Below are positions 17,397 to 27,037 of a stretch of 64,000 nt of DNA, one piece after another. Source of the DNA: Candidatus Saccharibacteria bacterium (GTDB lineage: Bacteria; Patescibacteriota; Saccharimonadia; Saccharimonadales; Saccharimonadaceae). Each line of letters opens with the position of its first letter. The first letter of the stretch is position 1. The notes under the pieces are model-generated. The model saw only the letters and a list, made by a program, of their open reading frames with translations, made no database searches and was not told where the DNA came from. The stretch is taken from assembly GCA_016699895.1 (NCBI GenBank), contig CP064991.1, positions 685,074 to 749,073 on the forward strand, read 5' to 3'. The position numbers and the translations under genes are program-made.

Positions 17397-20184
17397 ATGA
17401 TTGAATGGCTTTTTCAATTCTTATTACAGTGGTACATCTGGTTGCCGCTAACAGCCATACTAGCCTTTATGACTTGGCAAAACTATCGCAAAGCTAAGGT
17501 TATCGACACCTATGACTATGTGCTGTTGACCCTAGAAATCCCACGCAATAATGATAAAAAGGAACTAGCGGCTGAACAGTTATTTGCCAGTTTGCATGGT
17601 ATACTGCGCGACAAAAAAGAACTGCAGATGAGCGGGGGCATTCAGGAGCACCTAAGCTTTGAGATTGCTAGCGTCGCTAATCAAATCCGTTTTTATGTAC
17701 GAGTCCCCAAACACCTCCAGAACTTTGTCGAAGGTCAGATTTATGCGCAGTATCCAACGGTACAGATTTACGAAGCTAGCGAAGATTATGCCGCCAGCAG
17801 CGGGGATCATCCAGTCGTAGCTGTTGCCGAGTTAGTTTTAACTGATAATGAATTTCTGCCAATCAAAACTTTTCAAAGCTTCGAAGTTGATCCTTTGGCA
17901 GGTATTACGGCGGCGTTATCCAAGCTTTCTAAACAAGACGAAGAAATTTGGTTTCAGATTCTAGCCCGGCCAATAGCTGATGACTGGCATGCTCGGGCGT
18001 CCAGATTCATCGCGAGATTAAAGTCAGGTTTTGGTACTACTACCAATAGCGGTGGGTGGGTTTGGTTTGCTCAGATTATCGAAGCCCTCTGGAAACCACC
18101 GGAAGGCGGCCCCGGTTCAACGACAACGCGCGAGATGAGCGAGCGCGATAAAACTAGAGTAGCCGAAGCTGAGAAAAAATCACAAAAACTTGGTTATGAG
18201 GTCAAGATTCGCTTAGCCTACTTAGGCTCCAGTCCGGATTCAGCTCGTGCCCAAATTAATGCCGTTGCTAGTGCCTTTAAGCAATTTAATTCAACTAATC
18301 TAAATGGTTTTCGCCTGGAGTCAAATCCTTCGTTCAAGAGGGAAGACCTGCAAAAATACTCAGCCCGCTATTTCCCGGATAATGGTTTCGTATTGAATAT
18401 CGAAGAGTTAGCCAGTGTCTTTCACTTGCCGCACACTAACGTTGAGACGCCAAACGTCGTCTGGGCTAACAGCAAAACCGCCGAACCGCCAACCAAACTA
18501 CCGCTACTAACTGGCGAGCATAGTCATGATGATCAGATTAGTGCTTTTGGACTAACCAATTTCCGCGGCTTGCAGCAGCAATTTGGCATGTATCGCAGCG
18601 ATCGCTCGCGCCATGTATACATAATTGGTCAAACCGGTACAGGAAAATCCGGGCTGTTAGAACTCTTAGCATTATCGGATGTTTATCATAAACAAGGTTA
18701 CGCTATCATTGATCCGCACGGAGACTTTGCGGTGGACAATCTCCGATTCGTACCAGCAAATCGCATTCAGGACGTTGTCTACTTTAACCCTGCCGATACA
18801 GCGTATCCTTTGGGCTTTAACCCCATGGAAGTCTACGACCCGTCGCAGCGCAACAACATCAGCTCAGAAATCATCGGTGTACTAAAACGTATGTTCGGCG
18901 AATCTTGGGGACCGCGCTTGGAATATATCCTGCGCTATACCATACTAGCGCTATTAGAGTACCCAAATACTACCATGCTCGATATCACCAGGATGCTAAC
19001 CGACAAAAAATTCCGAAATCAAGTTCTCGCCGAAGTCAAAGATACGGTGGTTCTCCAATTCTGGCGGGTGGAGTTTGCGTCTTGGAATGATAAGTTTGTC
19101 GCTGAGGCCATTGCTCCTGTGTTAAATAAAGTCGGCGCCTTTGTCGCTAACCCAATCATTAGAAATATCATCGGCCAGCCAAAGAGCACCTTTAACATCC
19201 GCCAGATCATGGACGAAGGCAAGATTCTGGTCGTCAACCTCTCAAAAGGTCTGATCGGCGAAGACAACGCAGCTATCCTAGGATCGTTCCTCGTGACGAA
19301 AATCCAGCTCGCCGCCATGAGTCGCAGCGACATTCCAAATGTCGAGGATCGGCGACCGTTCTATCTCTACGTCGACGAGTTCCAGAACTTTGCCACCGAT
19401 TCATTTGCCGTGATTTTATCCGAGGCGCGCAAATACGGACTGAACCTGACCGTTGCTAACCAGTACGTTTCACAGATGTCGGAAAATGTCCGTGACGCCG
19501 TATTCGGCAACGTCGGCACTATGATCAGCATGCGCGTCAGCCCCGAGGATGCACCGTCGCTAGCCCAACAATTCGCACCGCAGTTCGAGGCTGCCGATAT
19601 CTTGCAGATGAACAACCGACACTTTGTCACCAGCATGATGATTCAAGGCGAGAAAACGCCAGCCTTTAGTGGGACGACGTTGAAATTGCCACCAGCTCAG
19701 GTCGATTATTTGCCGCAAATTGTCGAGAATACGCGGGAACACTATGCCAAGCCGCGCGCCGAGGTCGAGGTCAAGATCGCCGAGGCTATCGTGCCGCCAA
19801 TCAACCTCCAGAGCAGGGCGGCTCGTCGCGCCGATGCCAAGGCGAACACCGCAGCGCAAGCTCCCGCTGCGACTTCACCATCGGGCAATACTTCTTCACA
19901 AAATCTCGGCTCGCTCATTATGGCTGCTCAGACGGCAGCTGAATCGAGTCAGACTCCGGCTTTTGGCGCAGATCAGACAGAAAAAGGCGTCGAGGTAGCT
20001 CCTGAAATAAACCAATCACGCCAGTACCACGACCGAAACAGCCCTGCCGGATAAACCGAAACGCAAACGATCCCGTTCTCGTCGCAAAAAAACGACTACC
20101 GCCGAAAATAGCAATAGCGGGGAAGGCCTACCGCCACCACCAACCTTTACCAGCGGTAGTGACAACACTCTAAATTTACGATAG
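17397..20184 (+). CDS. Membrane-anchored conjugation-type ATPase (TraD/VirB4/HerA-like), C-terminus frameshifted
   Basis: One N-terminal membrane helix (residues ~5-27) precedes a ~370-residue domain and a RecA-like ATPase: Walker A GQTGTGKS at 411-418, IDPHGD, and Walker B FYLYVDEFQNFAT. This layout matches the DNA-translocase/coupling ATPases of type IV secretion and related CPR proteins. The frame from 17397 stops at 20054, but the +1 frame from about 20041 stays coding: ALPDKPKRKRSRSRRKK, then TTTAENSNSGEG and a short tail to a stop at 20182-20184. The basic tail fits the protein's disordered Q/A-rich end, so one indel near 20020-20045 is likely. No other T4SS gene is adjacent. The -10-like TATAAC lies 9 nt before the ATG. 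Confidence 0.75.
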
Positions 20185-20255
20185 TCTCTTATATTTCTGG
20201 GCAATGCATACCAATTGCTGAGCCTGTTAACTGTAAAGTGGATCAAAAAAGGGTA

Positions 20256-20284
20256 TTGACTTTTTAGAATACCTTGTATAACAT
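20256..20284 (+). promoter_or_regulatory. Promoter of the PadR/PspC operon
   Basis: TTGACT (20256-20261) is followed by overlapping -10 candidates TATAAC (20277) and TAACAT (20279, 17-bp spacer), just before the padR ATG at 20291. PadR repressors usually bind their own promoter, so an operator is expected here, although no clear palindrome stands out. Confidence 0.55.
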
Positions 20285-20290
20285 AGTAGT

Positions 20291-20653
20291 ATGGAAAACC
20301 AGGAAAGCGACTTGATTAGACAATATACTGATCAATTATCGACGCAACTGCGAAAAGGCTTGCTCAGTTATTTCATTCTCGCAATAACCGATCAGCCGAT
20401 TTATGCATCAGACATCATCCGTCAGTTGAGCGAGGCGGGGTTAACGGTCGTAGAGGGTACGATATATCCGCTGCTCAGTCGCTTGCAGCGTGATGGGTTA
20501 TTAGGGTATGAGTGGCAAGAATCACTGCAGGGGCCGCCGAGAAAATATTATTCTCTCACGCCACTAGGCAGGGAAATCGCCATTGAGCTACAAAAGGAAA
20601 TTGCTAATCTGAACAATGTTACTGCTAACCTCGAACGAAAGGAGACAAAATGA
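20291..20653 (+). CDS. PadR-family transcriptional regulator
   Basis: The 120 residues form a PadR winged helix: LLSYFILAITDQPIYASDIIRQL, the recognition region VEGTIYPLLSRLQRDGLL, and the wing PPRKYYSLTPLGRE. The short C-terminal helix serves dimerisation. Its stop overlaps the start of the PspC gene (ATGA), a PadR/membrane-protein pairing common in Gram-positive stress and envelope loci. Confidence 0.9.
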   Translation: MENQESDLIRQYTDQLSTQLRKGLLSYFILAITDQPIYASDIIRQLSEAGLTVVEGTIYPLLSRLQRDGLLGYEWQESLQGPPRKYYSLTPLGREIAIELQKEIANLNNVTANLERKETK

Positions 20654-21768
20654 ACGAGATTACACGCATTCACCTAGCCAGAACGCCCTACGAAATAGAC
20701 ATCGAGGCAAAGAAGGCCTTAGAACGCTATACGAAAGATATCAAGGCATCGTTAGGAGATGATGCTGACATTTACGACGATATCGAGGTTCGCATGACCG
20801 AGATTTTAGCCGATCGCGGAGTTCATGCGGATAGTGTTATTACGCTCGACGATATCAACGCCATAAAATCCCAGCTAGGCGAACCTAGTGATTTTGCTAG
20901 TAATCAATCTTCGGATGAAGACAGCGAACGTTGGCAAGACAATTTTTTTACCAGAGGAAAGGAGGGCAAAGACTCTACTGCCACCAAACGTTACTATCGC
21001 GACGAAGAGCACGCTGTGCTGGGTGGTGTCATCGCCGGACTAGCTGCTTATACTGGCTGGGATGTGACGCTGCTTAGGATCCTGTTTGTCGTGCTAGTAA
21101 TCGTACCAAGTTTCGGCACTATGATAATTCTATATATTGTCGTCTGGATTATAGCACCCGCTGCGAAAACTACCGGGGAAAAACTAGAAATGCGGGGTGA
21201 GCCAGTCAATCTCGAATCAATCAAAGAGTCTGCCAAGAAATTTGGCGAGAAGGCCGAAGCCGTTGGTCGCGATGTTGGCGAACGAGCAAAAGCATGGCAG
21301 CAAACTGCCGGACCAAAGGTAGCCGAAGCCAGTCGGAACAGCTCGCGCATAGTACTAAAAGTACTCATGCTCATAGCTGGGTTAATCTTATTAGTCACCA
21401 CTCTGGGGTTGCTCGCTAGTGGCGGTATCGCTAGTGCTCTATTGCTAATTGCTACGGTTGCGTCGGTCAATCAACCAGCACTAGTCGTCGCTCTATCACT
21501 AGCAACGCTCGCTGGACTACTATTTGTCATTGGACTACTCATCCTCAGCATTGCTCTGATGAGTCAAAAATTTAGCCACCGCGCCAAAGTCGGCTGTCTC
21601 GCTACCTTTATCATTTCAGTATTTGTAGCAATTGCCGCCGTGGGCGTCGGTATCGGCTGGGTGACACAAGTCGGTACGGTCAGAGCTGGCGAAACTATTA
21701 ACACCGTAGATCAGTCTTTGCAGGATAATTTGGGCGGAATAGCACCGCAAATCCGTTGGTGGTGGTAA
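20650..21768 (+). CDS. PspC-domain envelope protein
   Basis: The N-terminal ~90 residues resemble the DUF1700-like segment found in PadR partners (alternating helices, DDIEVRMTEIL, INAIKSQLG). A PspC domain follows at ~115-172 (AVLGGVIAGLAAYTGWDVTLLRILFVVL in two stretches). The C-terminal part has a helical linker (GEKAEAVGRDVGERAKAW) and three more membrane segments. It is probably an envelope-stress protein controlled by the PadR upstream. Confidence 0.85.
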   Translation: MNEITRIHLARTPYEIDIEAKKALERYTKDIKASLGDDADIYDDIEVRMTEILADRGVHADSVITLDDINAIKSQLGEPSDFASNQSSDEDSERWQDNFFTRGKEGKDSTATKRYYRDEEHAVLGGVIAGLAAYTGWDVTLLRILFVVLVIVPSFGTMIILYIVVWIIAPAAKTTGEKLEMRGEPVNLESIKESAKKFGEKAEAVGRDVGERAKAWQQTAGPKVAEASRNSSRIVLKVLMLIAGLILLVTTLGLLASGGIASALLLIATVASVNQPALVVALSLATLAGLLFVIGLLILSIALMSQKFSHRAKVGCLATFIISVFVAIAAVGVGIGWVTQVGTVRAGETINTVDQSLQDNLGGIAPQIRWWW

Positions 21769-21778
21769 CTATCCCTAA

Positions 21779-22373
21779 TCACATAAAACGAAATATCTGC
21801 ACAATCACATAGGCTAGGAAACAATATCCAAAAAGCTAGATTGAGGTGGTTTTTGCCAATAACGCCACGCCATTTCTCAGTCCACGGAAATAGCCACCGT
21901 ATGGCAACTACCGAAATAATACCGAATAGCAGACTATTACCGAGACACACAAAACCAAACAGATTTAGTAGTCGATCCGAATAGTCCCAAAACGGATTGC
22001 TCCCGAGTACGAGTACCACGAGCAAAGCGCTGACGAATTCTATTACTGTAGTAATCGCAACACTAACCACATAGGCGCTGACGAGTCCTAGCTTTTTACG
22101 TTTTACCATTGGATAGATAAACAAGAGGAGAGCCACCGCGCCGAGGCCGTAGGGCGCCGCAATAGCAAAGATAGGAATCGACGCAAAATGACCAGCGGAT
22201 TTTATAGTAAACAACGTACCTAGTAGCGCCCACGCGAGTTCTATAACATGGCCAACTAGCGAAAAGAGCCAGAAATAGAGAAATAGATCACGCCAAAATC
22301 CCACCTTCCGCCAATTTCGAATATGCATCATAGCAACGTTGTTCGAATCACTTTTCGACGGCCAGCTTTTCAT
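21779..22373 (-). CDS. Putative ABC-transporter type IV-like membrane protein (CmpB family), C-terminus apparently frameshifted
   Basis: Five or so membrane segments and the signature WDYSDRLLNLFGFVCLGNSL fit the CmpB-like family. The minus-strand -10 TAGAAT (22382-22387) stands 8 nt before ATG 22373, so this start is preferred over 22391. As sequenced, the frame runs to 21711 with an unlikely hydrophilic end and a 58-bp overlap with the PspC gene. Shifting one base near 21826-21831 (a run of five A) gives a normal last membrane helix (FGYCFLAYVIVQIFRFM) and a stop at 21779, clear of PspC. The end given here is that corrected end. Confidence 0.65.
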
Positions 22374-22381
22374 ATGAGACC

Positions 22382-22403
22382 ATTCTATCACCTGTGGTAC
22401 AAT
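22382..22403. promoter_or_regulatory. Compact divergent promoter pair (CmpB-like gene / serS)
   Basis: TAGAAT reads leftwards (22387-22382) and TACAAT rightwards (22398-22403), only 10 bp apart. The two start codons (22373 and 22410) are 36 bp apart. Each promoter's -35 region must overlap the other gene's 5' end, so the two should interfere. Confidence 0.6.
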
Positions 22404-22409
22404 AGGTAT

Positions 22410-23657
22410 ATGTTAGACATCAAATTTATCCGTGAAAATGCCGAAAAAGTCCAAACGTCCGCCGAGGCCAAAGGCTACCAAGTCAACCTCACCAAACTAC
22501 TGGAGCTCGACGAAAATCGCCGCGAACTCCAGCGCGAAGTTGACGCCATCCGCGAACGCCGCAACGCCATTGCCGCCAAAATGAAAGGCGGCAAGCCTGA
22601 ACAAAACCTCATCGACGAAGGCAAACAGGTCAAAATCGAACTCGCCGAACGCGAACAATACCTCACGAACGCCGAATCGGAATTAAACGAACTAATCGAC
22701 AAAGTGCCGAACATTATTTTCGACGATGTACCCTTGGGTGGAGAAGAGGACAGCGTAGAGATCAAAGCCTGGGGCGAAAAACGCGAAGGCGCCAATATAG
22801 ATCATCTCGATTTCGCCGAACAGAAAGGGTGGGTCGATTTCGAGCGCGGCGCCAAAGTCGCCGGCGCTAAATTCTATTTTCTAAAAAATGGCGCGGTGCA
22901 ATTAGAGCAAGCCGTTATCAACTACGCCATCGACAAACTCATCGACAAAGGGTTCAACCTAATGACGGTGCCAAATATGGTGAGCGGTCGCATTGCAGCT
23001 GGCGCTGGTTTCGCACCAAAATCTGACAAAGAATCAAACGAGTACTTCATCGAAAACGAAGACCTGATGATGATCGGTACCGCCGAGGCGCCCCTCACCG
23101 GCTATCATGCTGATGAAATCTTGGCCGAAAAAGATTTACCGCTGCTCTATGCTGGCCTCAGTCCATGCTACCGCAAAGAAGCCGGCACCTACGGCAAACA
23201 CACTCGAGGTCTGTTTAGAGTGCATCAGTTCAATAAACTAGAAATGTATGCGTTCTGCCTGCCTGAACAATCACGCGATATTCATGAAAAAATTCTGTCT
23301 ATCGAAGAGGAAATTTGGCAGGACCTAGGCGTGCCGTATCGCGTTATCAACATTGCCGCTGGCGACCTCGGCGCCCCGGCTGCAAAGAAATTTGATATCG
23401 AGTATTGGTCACCGATTGACGGTTCTTACCGTGAACTCACATCGTGTTCTAACTGTACCGATTTCCAAGCCAGTAGTCTCAATATTCGCGTTCGTCGCGA
23501 TAACGGGGCAATCGAGACCGTCCACACATTGAATGGCACTGCAGTGAGCCTAGCGCGCACATTAGTGGCACTCATCGAAAATTACGGCCAAACCGACGGC
23601 TCCTTTGTCGTACCCGAAAAATTGCGTCCGTACCTGGGAAATCGCCAGACTTTGTGA
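22410..23657 (+). CDS. serS: Seryl-tRNA synthetase
   Basis: Class II synthetase that charges tRNA-Ser. The N-terminal antiparallel coiled coil spans residues ~25-100 (ELQREVDAIRERRNAIAAKM). The catalytic core has GTAEAPLTGYHADEI, motif 2 around CYRKEAGTYGKHTRGLFRVHQF, and motif 3 near NGTAVSLARTLVALIEN. Length (415) is normal. ATG 22410 follows TACAAT by 6 nt and begins MLDIKFIREN, the usual N-terminus; an upstream in-frame ATG at 22323 lies behind the promoter and is rejected. Confidence 0.95.
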   Translation: MLDIKFIRENAEKVQTSAEAKGYQVNLTKLLELDENRRELQREVDAIRERRNAIAAKMKGGKPEQNLIDEGKQVKIELAEREQYLTNAESELNELIDKVPNIIFDDVPLGGEEDSVEIKAWGEKREGANIDHLDFAEQKGWVDFERGAKVAGAKFYFLKNGAVQLEQAVINYAIDKLIDKGFNLMTVPNMVSGRIAAGAGFAPKSDKESNEYFIENEDLMMIGTAEAPLTGYHADEILAEKDLPLLYAGLSPCYRKEAGTYGKHTRGLFRVHQFNKLEMYAFCLPEQSRDIHEKILSIEEEIWQDLGVPYRVINIAAGDLGAPAAKKFDIEYWSPIDGSYRELTSCSNCTDFQASSLNIRVRRDNGAIETVHTLNGTAVSLARTLVALIENYGQTDGSFVVPEKLRPYLGNRQTL

Positions 23658-23683
23658 TAAAATGTAATCATAGGAGGATATAC

Positions 23684-24064
23684 ATGAGCGACAAAAGCTT
23701 GACTATTGAAATAACCGGCATCCACTACGAAATCGATAAAAAGACCAACGATTATACCCATAAAAAAATCTCGAAATTGATCGACTACATTCCACGCAAA
23801 GCTCGCACCGCGGCTTTTGCCAGTGTGAAAATCGCCGAGGTCAACAAAAAGGACAACAACAAATACGAATGTGAAGCCGTCCTGACATTGCCTGACAAAA
23901 AGCTCTTTGCCAAAGAATCCGCGCCAAACGCTCTGGCCGCTGTTGATATCGTTGAGGCCAAACTACGCGCCCAGATCAGCAAATACAAAACCGAGCGACG
24001 AGCTGACGGCGTCAACACCGGTGGTTTCATGGCTAGGGTCAAGCGCTCATTGCGCCGTAAATAG
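23684..24064 (+). CDS. hpf: Ribosome hibernation promoting factor (HPF/RaiA family)
   Basis: This 126-residue protein carries the HPF/YfiA fold: beta-alpha-beta start (LTIEITGIHYEIDKKTNDY), KISKLIDYIP, and the second half LFAKESAPNALAAVDIVEAKLRAQISKYK with a basic tail. Long-form C-terminal dimerisation domain is absent, so it is the short form. AGGAGG precedes ATG 23684 by 7 nt. It stabilises idle ribosomes. Confidence 0.85.
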   Translation: MSDKSLTIEITGIHYEIDKKTNDYTHKKISKLIDYIPRKARTAAFASVKIAEVNKKDNNKYECEAVLTLPDKKLFAKESAPNALAAVDIVEAKLRAQISKYKTERRADGVNTGGFMARVKRSLRRK

Positions 24065-24124
24065 TAGATTTTTCTAGCTCGATTTGATAAAATAGTCGCA
24101 TACATAAGTGAGGGAGTTTTCATA

Positions 24125-26987
24125 GTGGCCAACAAGAAGCAAGCAGTTCTATCCAAAGTATTCGGTGATCCGCAGAAAAAGATTCTGAAACGGATTGATA
24201 AAATCATCGCTCAGGTAAATGGGCTCGATGCCAAGTATAAAAAATTATCAGACAAGGAACTGGCTAACCAGACCGAGGTCTTAAAAAGAAGTTTGCCCGA
24301 AACTGAGTAAACAGCTCGATCCTAGCGACAAAAAGGGCAAAACTATGATCAGGTAAAAACAAGCCCGCCGATAAATCAAGCCAAAGCCACTGAGCTTCGT
24401 CTAAAAAGATTCGGCCCTGGAACTGAAACTCATCAACAAACTCAGCGCCGAGGAACGCGCTAAATACGCCAAAGCTGGCGCTGCCACAATTGACGACTTT
24501 AACGCGCTCGATGCGATTCGTGCTCGTCGCGCCGCCCAGAAACGCAAGAGTGCGCTCGATGAAATCTTGCCCGAGGCCTTTGCCGTCGTTCGCGAAATGG
24601 CCAGCCGCGTGCTGAAACAGCGTCATTTTGACGTTCAGCTAGTCGGCGGTATCGTTCTACACGAAGGCAACGTCGCCGAGATGAAAACCGGTGAAGGTAA
24701 GACTTTGGTCGCTACCGCTCCAGTCTATCTGAACGCGCTCACTGGTCGCGGTGTTCACGTCGTGACGGTGAACGACTACCTAGCACAGCTCCATGGCGGT
24801 TGGATGGGCTCGCTATATCACGCTCTCGGTCTCAGTACTGGCGTGATCATTAATGAAGCATCTTTTGTTTACGATCCAGAATACGAAAACAATGAACATT
24901 TCGACAAACGCATGTCGCATTTGCGTCCTGCCAGCCGCAAGGAAGCTTATGCTGCCGACATTACCTACGGTACCAACAACGAGTTTGGATTCGATTATCT
25001 ACGCGATAATATGGTGAGCGATCCTAGTTTATTGCGCCAACGCGAATTAAACTTTGCCATCGTCGACGAGGTTGACTCGATCCTAATCGACGAAGCCAGA
25101 ACGCCGCTCATTATCTCTGCGCCAGCCGCCGAGAACCCAGACATGTACATCAAATTCGCCGCCGTAGCCGCCGCTCTAAAGCCAGAGCACTACGAGCTCG
25201 ATGAAAAACGCCGTTCAGTCACTCTGACCGACGAAGGTGTTGAAAAGGTCCAGAAAATGCTCGGCCTCGATAACCTATATTCGCCAGACCATGTCCGTAG
25301 CGTCTATCACATGGATCAGGCGCTCAAGGCTCAGACGATATTCAAACGCGACAAAGATTATGTGGTGAATAGCGACGGCGAGGTTATCATTGTCGATGAA
25401 TTCACTGGTCGCCTGATGCAGGGTCGCCGTTACAACGAAGGTCTCCACCAGGCCATCGAGGCCAAGGAGCACGTCCCGGTGCTACAGGAGTCGCAAACGC
25501 TGGCTACCGTTTCGTTCCAAAACTATTTCCGTCTCTATGACAAACTGTCTGGTATGACCGGTACAGCTTTCACCGAGGCAGAGGAGTTCCAGCAAATCTA
25601 TGGCCTAGACGTGATCCAGATCCCGACCAACCGACCAGTTGTCCGCAAAGATATGAATGACAAGATCTTCAAGACCGAAAAGGGCAAAATCGCCGCCCTC
25701 GTCGAAGATATCAAACAGTATCATGCAAAAGGTCGTCCAGTGCTCGTCGGCTCGGCTTCGATCGCAAAAAACGAATTGATCAGCAAAGCGTTGACCAAGG
25801 CCGGCCTCAAACACGAAATGTTGAACGCCAAAAACAACGAACGCGAGGCGGAGATCGTAGCCAAGGCGGGTCAAAAGGGCGCTATAACGCTGGCTACCAA
25901 CATCGCTGGTCGTGGTACTGATATCATGCTGGGCGACGGCGTTGCGAAACTCGGCGGGCTCGTCGTGATCGGCTCGGAACGTCATGAATCACGCCGTATC
26001 GATAACCAGCTGCGCGGTCGCGGTGGTCGCCAGGGCGATCCAGGCGATTCAGTCTTTTACGTATCCACCGAAGACGATCTGATGCGTATTTTCCAGGGCG
26101 ATCGTATCGCGCTACTGATGGAGAGACTCGGTGTCGATGAAACGCAGGCTATCGAGAACAAAGCTGTTAGTAAAACCCTAGAGGCCGCTCAAAAACGCGT
26201 CGAGGGCTACAATTTTGACACCCGCAAAAACGTCGTCCAATACGACAACGTGATCAACCGCCACCGCAAGGTTGTCTATTCGATCCGTCGCAAGATTCTA
26301 GAGGGCGACGACATGACACCGGAAATCTTTCGCTTGATTGACGCCCGACTGAAAACCCTCATAACAGTTCCTGCCAAACGCAATCCCCGATTTGCCGATG
26401 AGTTCGAGGAAATTTTCCCGCTCGATCGAAAAGACATCGATGAAATCGGCCGGATAAAAAACGACAGCAAACGCCTCATTACTGCTCGCGCCAAAGTCGC
26501 TAAATTCTACGAACAGCATGAAAAGAATATTGGGGCAGAGCTACTCCGTGGCGCCGAACGCGAAATTTACATGCAGGTACTCGACATCCTCTGGATGCAA
26601 CATCTCGAAAACATGACCCACCTCCGCGAGGGTATCCACTGGCGCAGTGTTGGTCAGCGCGATCCACTAGTTGAATATCGCAGTGAATCACAGAAACTGT
26701 TTAACAGCCTACAGGAAACCTTACAAAATGAGGTATTACGCACCGTCTTCCACCTCCGCGCTGCCGATATTAACGCCGCAAAGGTCGAGGATGACGAGTA
26801 CGAGAGTGAACTAACCCGCGCCGCCGAATCTGCCGTTGAACGGGGCGTGAACGAAGTCGGCCTGCCGGAAACTCGCAATACCAGCGATGATTTCAAAGCC
26901 AAATCCGCCACGAAAAACGCAGCCAAAAAAGCCACGCAAAAGAAAAAGAAAGCCCAGCGCCAAAACCGCAAAAAGGGCAGGCGATAG
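24125..26987 (+). pseudogene. secA: Preprotein translocase ATPase SecA, N-terminal linker with several frame breaks
   Basis: SecA drives protein export through SecYEG. Residues from GTG 24125 (MANKKQAVLSKVFGDPQKK) give the normal N-terminus, but that frame stops at 24310. The main body is open in another frame from 24405 and clearly SecA from 24420 (LINKLSAEERAKY... then LDEILPEAFAVVRE) to 26987: Walker A MKTGEGKT, DEVDSILIDEARTP, GRGTDIMLG, GRGGRQGDPG. Between 24282 and 24415 the best continuous protein needs about four single-base corrections, some at A or G runs. The protein ends in a Lys-rich tail without the zinc motif. The enzyme is essential, so sequence error is the likeliest cause. 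Confidence 0.85.
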
Positions 26988-27005
26988 GCTAACTACGATC
27001 ATGAG

Positions 27006-27036
27006 AATACGGTGACAATGGTTGCCGTATTTTTTA
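27006..27036 (+). terminator. Rho-independent terminator after secA
   Basis: AATACGG (27006-27012) pairs with CCGTATT (27025-27031) around a 12-nt loop and runs into a stretch of T. It sits between secA and the convergent surface-protein gene. Confidence 0.75.
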
Positions 27037-27037
27037 A

